Origin: Phaeospirillum sp.
GTDB lineage: Bacteria; Pseudomonadota; Alphaproteobacteria; Rhodospirillales; Magnetospirillaceae
Assembly: GCA_030651575.1 (NCBI GenBank)
Contig: JAUSFB010000030.1
Location: 331,623 to 395,622 of the forward strand
Direction of reading: 5' to 3'
DNA: 64,000 bases
Positions 52,164 to 62,300 of the stretch are shown one piece after another (position 1 is the first letter of the stretch; every line of letters begins with the position of its first letter). A program made the position numbers and the translations under genes. The notes under the pieces were generated by a model. It was given only the letters and a program-made list of their open reading frames with translations. It was not told where the DNA came from and ran no database searches.

Positions 52164-54056
52164 TCAGGCCTGGGCCTTCTCCAGCGCTTCGGCCGCTTCC
52201 AGCCATGCCCGTTCGGCGGCCGCCACCTGCTTGGCCATCTCGGCCTCTTGCCTGCGCAATTCGGTCAGCTTGGCCGGCGGTCCCTGGTACAAGGAGGGTG
52301 ACGCCAGACGCTGCGTCAGGTCGGCCTGCTGCTTGTGCAGGTCGGCCAGCGCCTTTTCGGCGGCCCCGGCAGTTTTGCGGAGTGGGGCCAACTGAGCCCG
52401 CGCGCCGGCGGCGGCCTTGCGGTCGGCCTTGCGGGCGGTTGCGTCGCCGCCTTTTTCCGGTGACGAGTCCCGTTTGGCGGAGCGGCGGGATTCGCGGGCC
52501 AGATCCAGCAGCAACCGGCGATAGGCGGCCAGATCGCCGTCAAAGGGCTTGACCCCGCCATCGCCCACCAGCCACAGATTGTCGGCGGTCAGCTCGATCA
52601 GATGGGGATCGTGGCTGATCAGGATCACCGCCCCGTCATAGGCGTTGAGCGCGGCGACCAGGGCCTCGCGGGCGTCGATATCCAAATGGTTGGTCGGTTC
52701 GTCCAAGATCATCAGGTGCGGTGCTTCGCGGCTCATCAGGGCGAACAGCAGCCGCGACTTCTCGCCGCCCGACAGGCTGGAGACCTTGACGTTGGCGCGT
52801 TCCTGCTCGAAGCCGAAACGGCCGAGCTGCGCTCGGACCTTGGCCTCGGGCAGCCCCTTCATCAGCATGGCCATATGCTCGAACGGGGTTTCGTCCAGGC
52901 GCAGTTCCTCGGTCTGGTGCTGGGCGAAATAGCCGATCTTCAGCTTGGACGGCTTGCGGAATTCGCCTTGCAACAGGTCGAGCCGGCCGGACAGAATCTT
53001 GGCCAGGGTCGATTTGCCGTTGCCGTTGGCGCCCAGCAGGGCGATGCGGTCATCCATGGTGATCCGGATGTCGAGCCCGCGCAGCACGATCTTGTCGCCA
53101 TACCCGGCCACGCCGTGATCGATGGCGATGATGGGGGGGCTCAACTCTTCGGGATCGGGGAAGTCGAACGACATGGTGCGATCCTCGACCACCGGCACCA
53201 CCATTTCCATGCGTTCCAGCATCTTGACCCGGCTTTGGGCCTGGGCGGCCTTGGTGGCCTTGGCCTTGAACCGGTCGATGAAGGACTGGATCTTCTTGCG
53301 CTGCTCGGCCTGCTTGGTGAAGGCCTTGCCCTGCAACTCCATGCGGGCGCGGCGGGTGGCCTCGAAGCGGTCGTAATTGCCGCCATAGGCGTTCAGCTTG
53401 CCGTTCTCGATATGGATGATGCGGTCGGCAACCTCGTTCAGCAGCTCGCGATCATGGCTGATCACCACCAGGGTGCCGGGATAGACCGCCAGATGGCTTT
53501 GCAGCCACAAGGTGGCTTCCAGGTCGAGATGGTTGGTGGGCTCGTCCAGCAGCAGCAGGTCGGGAGAGGCGAACAGCGCCGCCGCCAGGGCGACGCGCAT
53601 GCGCCAGCCGCCGGAAAAGTCCGAGACCGACTGCGCCTGGGTCTCGGCGTTGAAGCCCAGGCCGGACAGGATCGCCGCCGCCCGCGCCGGGGCGGTGTGG
53701 GCGTCGATTGCCATCAGGCGCTCGTGAATCTCGGCGATGCGGTGGCCGTCGGCAGAGGTCTCTGCCTCCTCGAACAGGGCGGTCCGCTCGGTGTCGGCGG
53801 CCAGCACGCAGTCGATCAGACTGGTGTCGCCCTCGGGCGCTTCCTGGGCCAACCGGCCCAGCCGGGCGCGGGTGCGGAGATTGATGTCGCCGCCGTCGGG
53901 GTGAAGCTCGCCCAGCATCAGCTTGAACAAGGTGGTCTTGCCGGTGCCGTTGCGTCCGACCAGACCGACCCGTTGGCCGGCGGAGATATGGACGGTGGCG
54001 TGGTCGAACAGGACGCGGCCACCGTAGCGGAAGGTGAGGTCGTTGATATGAAGCAT
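52164..54056 (-). CDS. ABC-F family ATPase
   Basis: Two ABC domains: GLVGRNGTGKTTLFKLMLGEL, DFSGGWRMRVALAAALFASPDLLLLDEPTNHLD; ALLGANGNGKSTLAKIL, LSGGEKSRLLFAL. Confidence 0.95.
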   Translation of the reverse strand: MLHINDLTFRYGGRVLFDHATVHISAGQRVGLVGRNGTGKTTLFKLMLGELHPDGGDINLRTRARLGRLAQEAPEGDTSLIDCVLAADTERTALFEEAETSADGHRIAEIHERLMAIDAHTAPARAAAILSGLGFNAETQAQSVSDFSGGWRMRVALAAALFASPDLLLLDEPTNHLDLEATLWLQSHLAVYPGTLVVISHDRELLNEVADRIIHIENGKLNAYGGNYDRFEATRRARMELQGKAFTKQAEQRKKIQSFIDRFKAKATKAAQAQSRVKMLERMEMVVPVVEDRTMSFDFPDPEELSPPIIAIDHGVAGYGDKIVLRGLDIRITMDDRIALLGANGNGKSTLAKILSGRLDLLQGEFRKPSKLKIGYFAQHQTEELRLDETPFEHMAMLMKGLPEAKVRAQLGRFGFEQERANVKVSSLSGGEKSRLLFALMSREAPHLMILDEPTNHLDIDAREALVAALNAYDGAVILISHDPHLIELTADNLWLVGDGGVKPFDGDLAAYRRLLLDLARESRRSAKRDSSPEKGGDATARKADRKAAAGARAQLAPLRKTAGAAEKALADLHKQQADLTQRLASPSLYQGPPAKLTELRRQEAEMAKQVAAAERAWLEAAEALEKAQA

Positions 54057-54225
54057 GGGCGGCTCAATAGCACAGCCGCCCGGCGGCCACAAACACCCCG
54101 TTGCTCTTGGGCGCGGTTGGCGTTATAACCCGCCGTCCCCCGCGCGCCGGCCGCCGGGGGTGAACGCAGCCGCTTGCCTCTGAGCAATGAAGCGGCGCGA
54201 GCAACCGCCGAAAGGAATTTCAAGA

Positions 54226-54648
54226 ATGGCCACCGAACGTACCCTCTCGATCATCAAGCCGGACGCCACCCGGCGCAACCTTACCGGCAAGATCAACGCC
54301 CGCTTCGAGGAGGCCGGTCTGCGCATCGTCGCCCAGAAGCGCGTCCGCCTCACCAAGGAGCAGGCCGGTCAGTTCTATTCGGTCCATGCCGAACGCTCGT
54401 TCTTTGGTGAGCTGGTCGCGTTCATGATCTCCGGCCCGGTCGTGGTCCAGGTCCTGGAAGGCGAAGGCGCTGTCGCCCGCAACCGCGAGATCATGGGCGC
54501 CACCAATCCGGCCAATGCCGCTCCCGGTACGATTCGCGCTGATTTCGCCGAGTCGGTGGAAGCCAACTCCGTGCACGGTTCGGACTCGGCCGAGAACGCC
54601 GCCGTCGAGATCTCCTACTTCTTCGCCGGTTGCGAAATCGTCGGCTGA
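54226..54648 (+). CDS. ndk: Nucleoside diphosphate kinase
   Basis: [86 protein letters not shown]. Confidence 0.98.
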   Translation: MATERTLSIIKPDATRRNLTGKINARFEEAGLRIVAQKRVRLTKEQAGQFYSVHAERSFFGELVAFMISGPVVVQVLEGEGAVARNREIMGATNPANAAPGTIRADFAESVEANSVHGSDSAENAAVEISYFFAGCEIVG

Positions 54649-54674
54649 TCCACCCGTCCCCATCGGGTTTGACA

Positions 54675-54710
54675 ACGCCCCCGGAGCCTGGCTCCGGGGG
54701 CGTTTTGTTT
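54675..54710 (+). terminator. Intrinsic terminator of ndk
   Basis: ACGCCCCCGGAGCC-t-GGCTCCGGGGGCGT followed by TTTGTTTTCT. Confidence 0.85.
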
Positions 54711-54779
54711 TCTCCTAACGGTAAGTAAGTTCGACTCTTAACAGGAGAAAATAAAACTTCGCCTAGTAGTAAGGTTGTT

Positions 54780-54795
54780 GTAATCTTGAGATTAC
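54780..54795. promoter_or_regulatory. Candidate operator dyad upstream of XRE regulator
   Basis: GTAATCT-tg-AGATTAC in AT-rich intergenic region. Confidence 0.5.
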
Positions 54796-54858
54796 TACTT
54801 GCGCGTCACTCCACGACTTGCAAAAATGGCATGATTGCAACTTGAGCGGATATCAATC

Positions 54859-55320
54859 ATGCCAGCTACTCGCCAGTCAAGTCGCGGCCGCACTCCTTCC
54901 GGACAGCCTAATCCCATTGATGTTTATGTCGGAGCCCGTCTGCGGATGCGCCGGTCACTGCTTGGAATGAGTCAGGAAGCCCTGGGTGCGGCCCTGGGGC
55001 TTACCTTCCAGCAGGTCCAGAAATACGAGCGTGGCGCCAATCGCATCGGCGCCAGCCGCCTCTACGACCTTGCCCGCGCATTGGGCGTCGGAGTGGACTT
55101 CTTTTATGAGGAGATCAGTGAAGAGGTGGTGGCGTCCAGCCCCCGCCATATGGTCCACGCCGTCAGGGAGCCGGACATGCGCCAGCCCGACATGCTGGGC
55201 AGCCGGGAAACCCTTGATCTGGTGCGGGCCTATTATCGCATCTACGATCCCGAGGTGCGTCGGCGCGTCCATCAACTGGCTAAGGCGTTGGGGACGGTTC
55301 CTGGCTTCCTGGTGGAGTGA
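54859..55320 (+). CDS. XRE family transcriptional regulator
   Basis: VGARLRMRRSLLGMSQEALGAALGLTFQQVQKYERGANRIGASRLYDLARALGVGVDFFYEEI. Confidence 0.93.
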   Translation: MPATRQSSRGRTPSGQPNPIDVYVGARLRMRRSLLGMSQEALGAALGLTFQQVQKYERGANRIGASRLYDLARALGVGVDFFYEEISEEVVASSPRHMVHAVREPDMRQPDMLGSRETLDLVRAYYRIYDPEVRRRVHQLAKALGTVPGFLVE

Positions 55321-56227
55321 TATCGAAGCTGGGGCGCTCCTCGCCCGCACCGGCCGGGTCTTCGTGAATGATCACCTCGAAGTGGGGAAACTCCTTCAAG
55401 ATGGCGGTTTCCACTTCGTCGGCGATCCGGTGGGCTTGGACGAGAGGCAGATCGGCCGGTAGCTCCAGATGAAGCTGAATGAAGCCTTGGCGCCCCGAGG
55501 TCCGGGTCCGCAGATCATGATGACTGAGGACCTCGGGGTGGCTGTCGGCGATGGCGAGGATCCGCGTGCGCGCCTCCTCGGGCAGTTCGTGGTCCATCAG
55601 GGTGTCCAGGGAGCCCCGCATGATCTGCCAGGCGTTGATCAGCAGCCAACCGGCGATGGCGATGGCGAACAGCGGGTCGGCGATCACCCAGCCCGGTCCC
55701 ATGGACAGCAGCAGCGAAACGATGACGCTGAGATTGATCATGACGTCGCCGACATAGTGCAACGAGTCGGCCGAGATGGCGAGCGAGCCGGTCCGGGCGA
55801 TGACGCTGCGCTGGTAGACCACCAGGGCGACGGTGGCGACGATGGAAAACAGCATCACCGCGATGCCCCATTCGCCGTGGGCGATGGGTTCGGGATGGGC
55901 AAGGCGGCCGCTGGCCTGGATCAGCAGCAGGCCGCCCGAGCCCACGATGAAGGCCGCCTGACCCAGCCCGGCCAGCGCCTCGGCCTTGCCATGGCCAAAG
56001 CGATGTTCGGCATCGGCAGGTTGCAGCGATTGGCGCACCGCCATCAGATTGATCAGGGAGGCCGCCAGATCCAGCGTCGAATCGATCAGGGTCGACAGCA
56101 AGGCCACCGAATCGGTCGCAACCCAAGCCGCCAGCTTGACCGCGATCAGCAGGCCGGCGGTGGCGGTGGAGGCGTAGGTGGCCCACCGCATCAGGTGGCC
56201 ATGGGTCTGATCGTCGCCGGTGGTCAT
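55280..56227 (-). CDS. Cation diffusion facilitator family transporter
   Basis: [113 protein letters not shown]. Confidence 0.95.
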   Translation of the reverse strand: MTTGDDQTHGHLMRWATYASTATAGLLIAVKLAAWVATDSVALLSTLIDSTLDLAASLINLMAVRQSLQPADAEHRFGHGKAEALAGLGQAAFIVGSGGLLLIQASGRLAHPEPIAHGEWGIAVMLFSIVATVALVVYQRSVIARTGSLAISADSLHYVGDVMINLSVIVSLLLSMGPGWVIADPLFAIAIAGWLLINAWQIMRGSLDTLMDHELPEEARTRILAIADSHPEVLSHHDLRTRTSGRQGFIQLHLELPADLPLVQAHRIADEVETAILKEFPHFEVIIHEDPAGAGEERPSFDITPPGSQEPSPTP

Positions 56228-56811
56228 GGGTAAAGGTGCTCCAGTTTCCAGCCCCTTTCGTCCCGGATATAGACGAACCGGTCATGCAGCCGAAAGGGGC
56301 GGTCATGCCAGAACTCGATCCGATCCGGCACTAGCCGGAAACCCGACCAGTGGGGTGGGCGCGGCACCTTGCCCAGGCCGAACCGGGCGGCGAACTCGCC
56401 GACCCGCTTTTCCAACTCGAACCGCCCGGTCAGCGGTCGCGACTGCGACGACGCCCAGGCGCCGATCTGACTGGCCCGCGCCCGGCTGGCGAAATAGGCG
56501 TCGGCCTCGGCCTCGGCGACGGGTTCGATCGGTCCTTCGACCCGGATCTGGCGGCGCAGGCTTTTCCAGTGGAAGCACAGGGCGGCGAAGGGGTTTTCCG
56601 CCAGTTCGCGGCCCTTGCGGCTTTCCAGATTGGTGTAAAAGACGAAGCCGGACTCTTCGGCGGCCTTCAGCAGCACCATGCGCACGCTGGGGCGGCCAGC
56701 GGCGTCGACGGTGGCCAGCGCCATGGCGTTGGGGTCGTTGGTCTCGTGGGCCTCGGCTTCGGCCATCCAATCATGGAACAGCGGCAGGGGGGCGGGGGGG
56801 GCTGCGGACAT
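56224..56811 (-). CDS. pdxH: Pyridoxamine 5'-phosphate oxidase
   Basis: [72 protein letters not shown]-terminal [19 protein letters not shown]...LEHLYP. Confidence 0.96.
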   Translation of the reverse strand: MSAAPPAPLPLFHDWMAEAEAHETNDPNAMALATVDAAGRPSVRMVLLKAAEESGFVFYTNLESRKGRELAENPFAALCFHWKSLRRQIRVEGPIEPVAEAEADAYFASRARASQIGAWASSQSRPLTGRFELEKRVGEFAARFGLGKVPRPPHWSGFRLVPDRIEFWHDRPFRLHDRFVYIRDERGWKLEHLYP

Positions 56812-56911
56812 GACGGGGCCAATCTTTTGTATTTCTGATTTCAGGCGTAAATTTGCCCCAATTCGGTCCTATATGTATAGACGTTCCGTTTCTCCTTCGT
56901 GCGAGCCTCCC

Positions 56912-57385
56912 ATGCGCCCCGTATCGTCCAAGTTCATTCCGGTCGTTCTCGCCTGCTCCATTCTTGCCGCCTGCGCCAATGGCCCCACCAATCAGGAGAT
57001 CGGCACCGGGGTCGGCGCCGTCGCCGGCGGCGTGATCGGCAGCATGTTCGGACACGGCCTCGGCAAGGTGGCCGCCACGGCGGTCGGCGGTCTTCTCGGC
57101 GGCTGGGCCGGCCATGCCGCCGGCGGCGCGCTCGATCGGGCCGACAAGGAAAAGGCGCAGGAGGCGGCCGAACAGGCCCAGACCGCGCCCATCGGCGAGA
57201 CGGTGTCCTGGAACAATCCCGACAGTGGCAATTCCGGCGCTGTCACCGCCCTCAAGGAGGGGGTGGATTCCTCCGGCAACCGGTGCCGCGACTTTCAGTC
57301 CACCATCACCGTCAACGGCAAGGACGAGGCTGTTCGCGGTACCGCCTGCCGCCAGCCCGACGGCAGTTGGGCCGCGATGCGGTGA
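56912..57385 (+). CDS. Glycine-zipper outer-membrane/surface lipoprotein
   Basis: Lipobox VLACSILAACANG; GTGVGAVAGGVIGSMFGHGLGKVAATAVGGLLGGWAGHAAGGALD; C-terminal CRDFQSTITVNGKDEAVRGTACRQPDGSW. Confidence 0.88.
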   Translation: MRPVSSKFIPVVLACSILAACANGPTNQEIGTGVGAVAGGVIGSMFGHGLGKVAATAVGGLLGGWAGHAAGGALDRADKEKAQEAAEQAQTAPIGETVSWNNPDSGNSGAVTALKEGVDSSGNRCRDFQSTITVNGKDEAVRGTACRQPDGSWAAMR

Positions 57386-57478
57386 TGTCGGCGTCATCCG
57401 GTTCCTTGACCACGCGGAGGTGGTGAAGTCCGCCGACTTTCCGTACCATGGCGGCGCTAGAAACGCTCCAGCGGGAAA

Positions 57479-58387
57479 GTGGGTGCAGTGAAGGATCCCT
57501 ATCAGGTTCTGGGGGTGGCTCGGGCCGCCTCCGACGCGGATATCAAGAAGGCGTACCACAAGCTGGCCCGCGAGTTGCACCCCGATCTCAATCCGGGGGA
57601 CCGGCGGTCCGAGGATCGCTTCAAGGAAATCTCGGCCGCCTACGACTTCCTGTCGGACCCGGCCCGTCGCGCCCAGTTCGACGCCGGCGAGATCGACGCC
57701 ACCGGCGCGGCCAAGCGCCGCTCGTGGCGCTCGCAGGGCGCCGGCCCCGGCGGCGGTCGCCGGGGGGGCTCGCCGTTCGGCGACAATGTGGACGATATTT
57801 TGTCCGAGCTGTTGCGACGCAAAGAACGCGGCCGCGCCCAGTCCGCCGGCAAGCCGTTTCGCGGCGCCGATATCCGCCATTCCCTGACGGTTCCCTTTGT
57901 CGATGCGGCCGCGGGCGCGACCCGGCGGGTCACCCTGATCTCGGGCCGGACCGTCGAGGTCCGCATTCCGCCGGGCAGCGCCGATGGCCAGACCTTGCGC
58001 CTCAAGGGCCAGGGCAGCGCTGGCAACGGCGATTCCGGCGATGCCTTCATCGACCTCAAGGTGGAAAGCCACCCCTTCTTCACGCGGCGCAATCTGGATG
58101 TCTTGGTGGATCTGCCCATCTCGGTGCAGGAAGCGGTCCTGGGCGGCAAGGTCACAGTGCCGACCATCGACGGCAAGGTGGCGCTGTCGGTGCCGCCCGG
58201 CTCCAACGCCGGCTCGGTGCTGCGGCTCAAGGGCAAAGGCATCGCCGGGGAGGCCGGCGCGCGTGGCGACCAACTGGTCACCCTGAAGGTGGTGCTGCCC
58301 GATGGCGACGCCGAGTTCAAGGCGCTGGTGGAAAAGTGGGGGCCGCGCCACGGCTACGATCCCAGGGCCAAGGCCGGGATGGTTTGA
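57479..58387 (+). CDS. DnaJ-class co-chaperone (CbpA-like: J domain plus C-terminal domain)
   Basis: DPYQVLGVARAASDADIKKAYHKLARELHPDLNPGDRRSEDRFKEISAAYDFLSDPARRAQFD; DnaJ C-terminal repeats; no Cys-rich zinc finger. Confidence 0.93.
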   Translation: MGAVKDPYQVLGVARAASDADIKKAYHKLARELHPDLNPGDRRSEDRFKEISAAYDFLSDPARRAQFDAGEIDATGAAKRRSWRSQGAGPGGGRRGGSPFGDNVDDILSELLRRKERGRAQSAGKPFRGADIRHSLTVPFVDAAAGATRRVTLISGRTVEVRIPPGSADGQTLRLKGQGSAGNGDSGDAFIDLKVESHPFFTRRNLDVLVDLPISVQEAVLGGKVTVPTIDGKVALSVPPGSNAGSVLRLKGKGIAGEAGARGDQLVTLKVVLPDGDAEFKALVEKWGPRHGYDPRAKAGMV

Positions 58388-58411
58388 GGCGGCCGGGGAC
58401 GAGAGCCCGGC

Positions 58412-59188
58412 CTATTTCCGCGCCGCGACCAGTTCGGTCTTGCCGATGCGGCGCAGGGATACCTCCAGCCGGGCGTCGGCCTTGGCGATCTCCTGCAAGG
58501 CGTCGCGGGTGAAGTCGATATGGGCCTCGGCGGCGGCGCGGGCGGCGGCGGGGTCACCGGCCATCACCGTCTCGTAGACGGCGCGGTGCTGCTCCAGCAG
58601 CAGTTCGCGCACGCCTTGACGCTGATACAGCTTGGCCCGGTTGTAGAACACATCCTTGCGCAGCATGTCGGACAGCGAACGCATGATATGCAGCATCACC
58701 AGATTGTGCGAGGCCTCGTAGACCGACATATGGAAGGCGGCGTCGGCATCGGCCTCGTCGCTGGAATCGTCCAGTTGGTGGGCGGCCTCCATGGCTTCAA
58801 AGCATTCGCGGATCAGGGCGCGGTCCACGTCGGTGCCGCGCAGCGCCGCGAAATAGGCGGCTGAACCCTCGACGAAGCGGCGGAATTCCAGATAGTCGAA
58901 GGTGGTCTCCGGCCGCGACGCCAGCGCGGCGTAGAGCGGCTCGGTGAAGCCCTCGCCCAGCAGCGGCGCCACGAAGGTCGCGCCACCCCGGCCCGAGGTC
59001 AGCAATCCCCGCTTTTCCAGCTTGTCCAGCGCCTCGCGCAGGGATGGCCGCGAGACGTCGAAGCGTTGCGCCAGTTCGCGTTCCGCCAGAAGGCGTTCGC
59101 CCGGCCGCAGGCTTCCTTCCAAGATCAGCTGTTCCAGGTGGTCGGCTATGGTGTCGGCCAGTTTGGCCGGTCGAATCGCGTCCGTCAT
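58412..59188 (-). CDS. GntR/FadR family transcriptional regulator
   Basis: KLADTIADHLEQLILEGSLRPGERLLAERELAQRFDVSRPSLREALDKLEKRGLLTSGRGGATFVAPLLG; FCD-type C-terminus; divergent to pyc. Confidence 0.93.
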   Translation of the reverse strand: MTDAIRPAKLADTIADHLEQLILEGSLRPGERLLAERELAQRFDVSRPSLREALDKLEKRGLLTSGRGGATFVAPLLGEGFTEPLYAALASRPETTFDYLEFRRFVEGSAAYFAALRGTDVDRALIRECFEAMEAAHQLDDSSDEADADAAFHMSVYEASHNLVMLHIMRSLSDMLRKDVFYNRAKLYQRQGVRELLLEQHRAVYETVMAGDPAAARAAAEAHIDFTRDALQEIAKADARLEVSLRRIGKTELVAARK

Positions 59189-59238
59189 GCCCAGACCTTT
59201 ATTTTGCACGAGGTCTCTGTATCCTCGGGTTATGCTCA

Positions 59239-59286
59239 TGTAAAGCCCCAACTGGGGGTATGCTAGCATCCCCAACCAGCTTTACA
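59239..59286. promoter_or_regulatory. Nested dyad between GntR regulator and pyc
   Basis: TGTAAAGC ... TGGGG-gtATGCTAGCATc-CCCA ... GCTTTACA. Confidence 0.6.
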
Positions 59287-59338
59287 ATCATGGTAAAAAG
59301 ATTTATCCAGCCACACCCGAAGTGAAAATTGGTGATCC

Positions 59339-62300
59339 ATGACCGCAGCCGCCTCCGCTTCCATCCATATCCGCAAGCTTCTGGTCGCCAATCGCGGCGA
59401 GATCGCCATCCGCATTTGCCGCGCCGCCACCGAGCTGGGACTGGCGACGGTGGCGATCTATTCCGTCGAGGATCGCTTCGCGCTGCATCGCTTCAAGGCG
59501 GATGAGAGCTATCTGGTCGGCAAGGGCAGGGGGCCGGTCGATGCCTATCTCGCCATCGACGAAATCGTCCATGTGGCGCGGGAGGCCGGCTGCGACGCGG
59601 TTCATCCCGGTTACGGTTTTCTGGCCGAAAATCCCGATTTCGCCGATGCGGTGCGGGCCGCCGGCATGATCTTCGTGGGTCCAAGCTCGGACGTCATGCG
59701 CCTGCTGGGCAACAAGGTGGCGGCGCGCAATCTGGCCGCCGCCGCCGGGGTGCCGGTAATGCCGGCCACCGGGCCGCTGCCGGCCGATCCCGAGGGGTGC
59801 CTGCGGCTGGCGGCCGAGGTCGGCTATCCCTTGATGCTGAAGGCCAGCTGGGGCGGCGGCGGGCGCGGCATGCGGGTGGTGGAAGACCCCGACGAACTGA
59901 TCGAGCTGGTGGGCATGGCTCGGCGCGAGGCCAAATCGGCCTTTGGCAATGACGAGGTCTACCTGGAAAAGCTGGTGCGCCGGGCGCGCCATGTGGAAGT
60001 CCAGGTGCTGGGCGATTCCAAGGGCAATCTGGTTCATCTGTTCGAGCGCGACTGCTCGGTCCAGCGCCGCAATCAAAAGGTGGTCGAGCGGGCGCCCGCC
60101 CCCTATCTCGACGGCCGTCAGCGGGCCGAGCTGTGCGCCTCCGCCCTGAAGCTGGCCCAGGCCGCCCGCTACGAGAATGCCGGCACCGTCGAGTTCCTGA
60201 TGGACATGGACACGGAGCAATTCTACTTCATCGAGGTCAATCCCCGCGTCCAGGTCGAGCATACGGTAACCGAGGTCGTCACCGGCATCGACATCGTCAA
60301 GGCCCAGATCCGCATCGCCGGCGGCGGCTCCATCGGTTCGCCCGGCTCGGATGTGCCAAAGCAGGCCGATATCCGTCTCAACGGCCACGCCATCCAGTGC
60401 CGCATCACCACCGAGGACCCCGGCAACGCCTTTATCCCCGATTACGGCCGCATCACCGCCTATCGCGGCGCGGCCGGATTCGGCATCCGCCTCGACGGCG
60501 GCACCGCCTTTTCCGGTGCTTTGATCACCCGCTTTTACGATTCGCTGCTGGAGAAGGTCACCGCCTGGGCTCCGACTCCGGAAGAGGCCATCGCCCGCAT
60601 GGATCGCGCCCTGCGCGAGTTCCGCATCCGGGGCGTCGCCACCAACCTCACCTTTCTGGAAGCGGTGATCAGCCATCCCCGCTTCGTCGGTTGCGCCTAC
60701 ACCACCCGCTTCATCGATGAGACTCCCGAGTTGTTCGCCCATCAGGACCGCCGTGACCGCGCCACCCGCATCCTGCGCTTCGTCGGCGAGGTCATGGTCA
60801 ACGGCAATCCGGAGGTGGCGGGGTTGGCCAAGCCCAAGACCCTGGCCCTGCCCGAGGCGCCGGCCCATCCCCTGGGGGCGCCGCCGGCCGGCGCCAGGCA
60901 GCTGCTGGACCAGCTGGGGGCCGAGGGGCTGGCCAAGTGGATGCTGGAGCAAAAGCGGGTTCTGCTCACCGACACCACTTTCCGTGACGCCCATCAGTCG
61001 CTGATCGCGACCCGCATGCGCAGCTATGACCTCCAGGCCGCCGCGCCGGCCTATGCCCATCTGCTGCCCGGCCTGTTCTCGGTGGAGTGCTGGGGCGGAG
61101 CCACCTTCGACGTGGCCATGCGCTTCTTGAAGGAAGACCCGTGGGAGCGTTTGGCCGGCTTTCGCAATGCCATGCCCAATCTGCTGCTTCAGATGCTGCT
61201 GCGCTCGGCCAATGCGGTGGGCTACACCAATTACCCCGACAATGTGGTCAAGCACTTCGTGGCCCAGGCGGCCGAGAGCGGCGTCGATGTGTTCCGGGTG
61301 TTCGATTCGCTGAACTGGGTTGAAAATATGCGGGTCGCCATGGACGCGGTGCGCGACACCGGCAAGGTCTGCGAGGCGGCCATTTGCTATACCGGCGATA
61401 TCTTCGATCCCGCCCGTTCCAAATACGATCTCAAATACTATGTCGCCATGGCCAAGGACCTGGAGAAGGCCGGGGCTCATATCCTTGGCATCAAGGACAT
61501 GGCCGGGCTGGCCAAGCCGCGCGCCATCGCCGCCCTGGTCAAGACCCTGAAGCAGGAAATCGGCCTGCCCATCCACTTCCACACCCACGACACGTCGGGC
61601 CTGTCGGCGTCCAGCGTCCTGGCGGCGGTGGAGGCCGGAGTGGACGCGGTGGACGCCGCCATGGATTCCATGAGCGGCCTGACCTCGCAACCGCCGCTGG
61701 GTTCGCTTTGCGCCGCCTTGGCGCATCACGACCGCGATCCCGGCCTGGATCAGGGGGCGCTCAACACCCTGTCGCGCTATTGGGAGGGGGTGCGGGCGGT
61801 CTATGCCCCGTTCGAGGCCGATATCCGTTCCGGCACCGCCGACGTCTATCGCCACGAGATGCCGGGTGGTCAGTATACCAATCTGCGGGCTCAGGCCCGC
61901 TCGCTGGGGGTCGAGCAACACTGGGATTGGGTGGCCCAGGCCTATGCCGATGTCAACCGGATGTTCGGCGACGTGGTCAAGGTCACCCCCACCAGCAAGG
62001 TGGTCGGCGACATGGCGCTGATGATGGTAACCGGCAATCTGACCCCCGCCGATGTCTTGGACCCGGACAAGGAGATCGCCTTCCCCGAATCGGTGGTGTC
62101 GTTCTTTCGCGGCGATCTGGGCCAGCCGGTGGGCGGCTTCCCCGAGGCGCTTCAGAAGAAGGTGCTGAACGGGGCCAGGCCGATCACCGTGCGACCCGGA
62201 GCCGTGCTGCCGCCAGCCGATTTCGGCGTGGTGCGGGCGGAGGCCGAAAAGAAGGCGGGGCGCAAGATCTCCGAGGCCGAACTGGCCTCCTACCTGATGT

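Noticed and set aside
50120-52552. 810-aa plus-strand ORF spanning queD end, histidine kinase and ABC-F antisense
   Set aside because: Crosses several real genes; composition typical of antisense shadow.
52164-54056. ABC-F protein as an antibiotic-resistance gene
   Set aside because: Looks like a general housekeeping ABC-F (Uup/YheS-like architecture); no resistance-specific evidence.
55280-56227. CDF transporter as a magnetosome gene (MamB/MamM)
   Set aside because: It is a generic CDF protein next to pdxH; no other magnetosome-island genes are present in the window.
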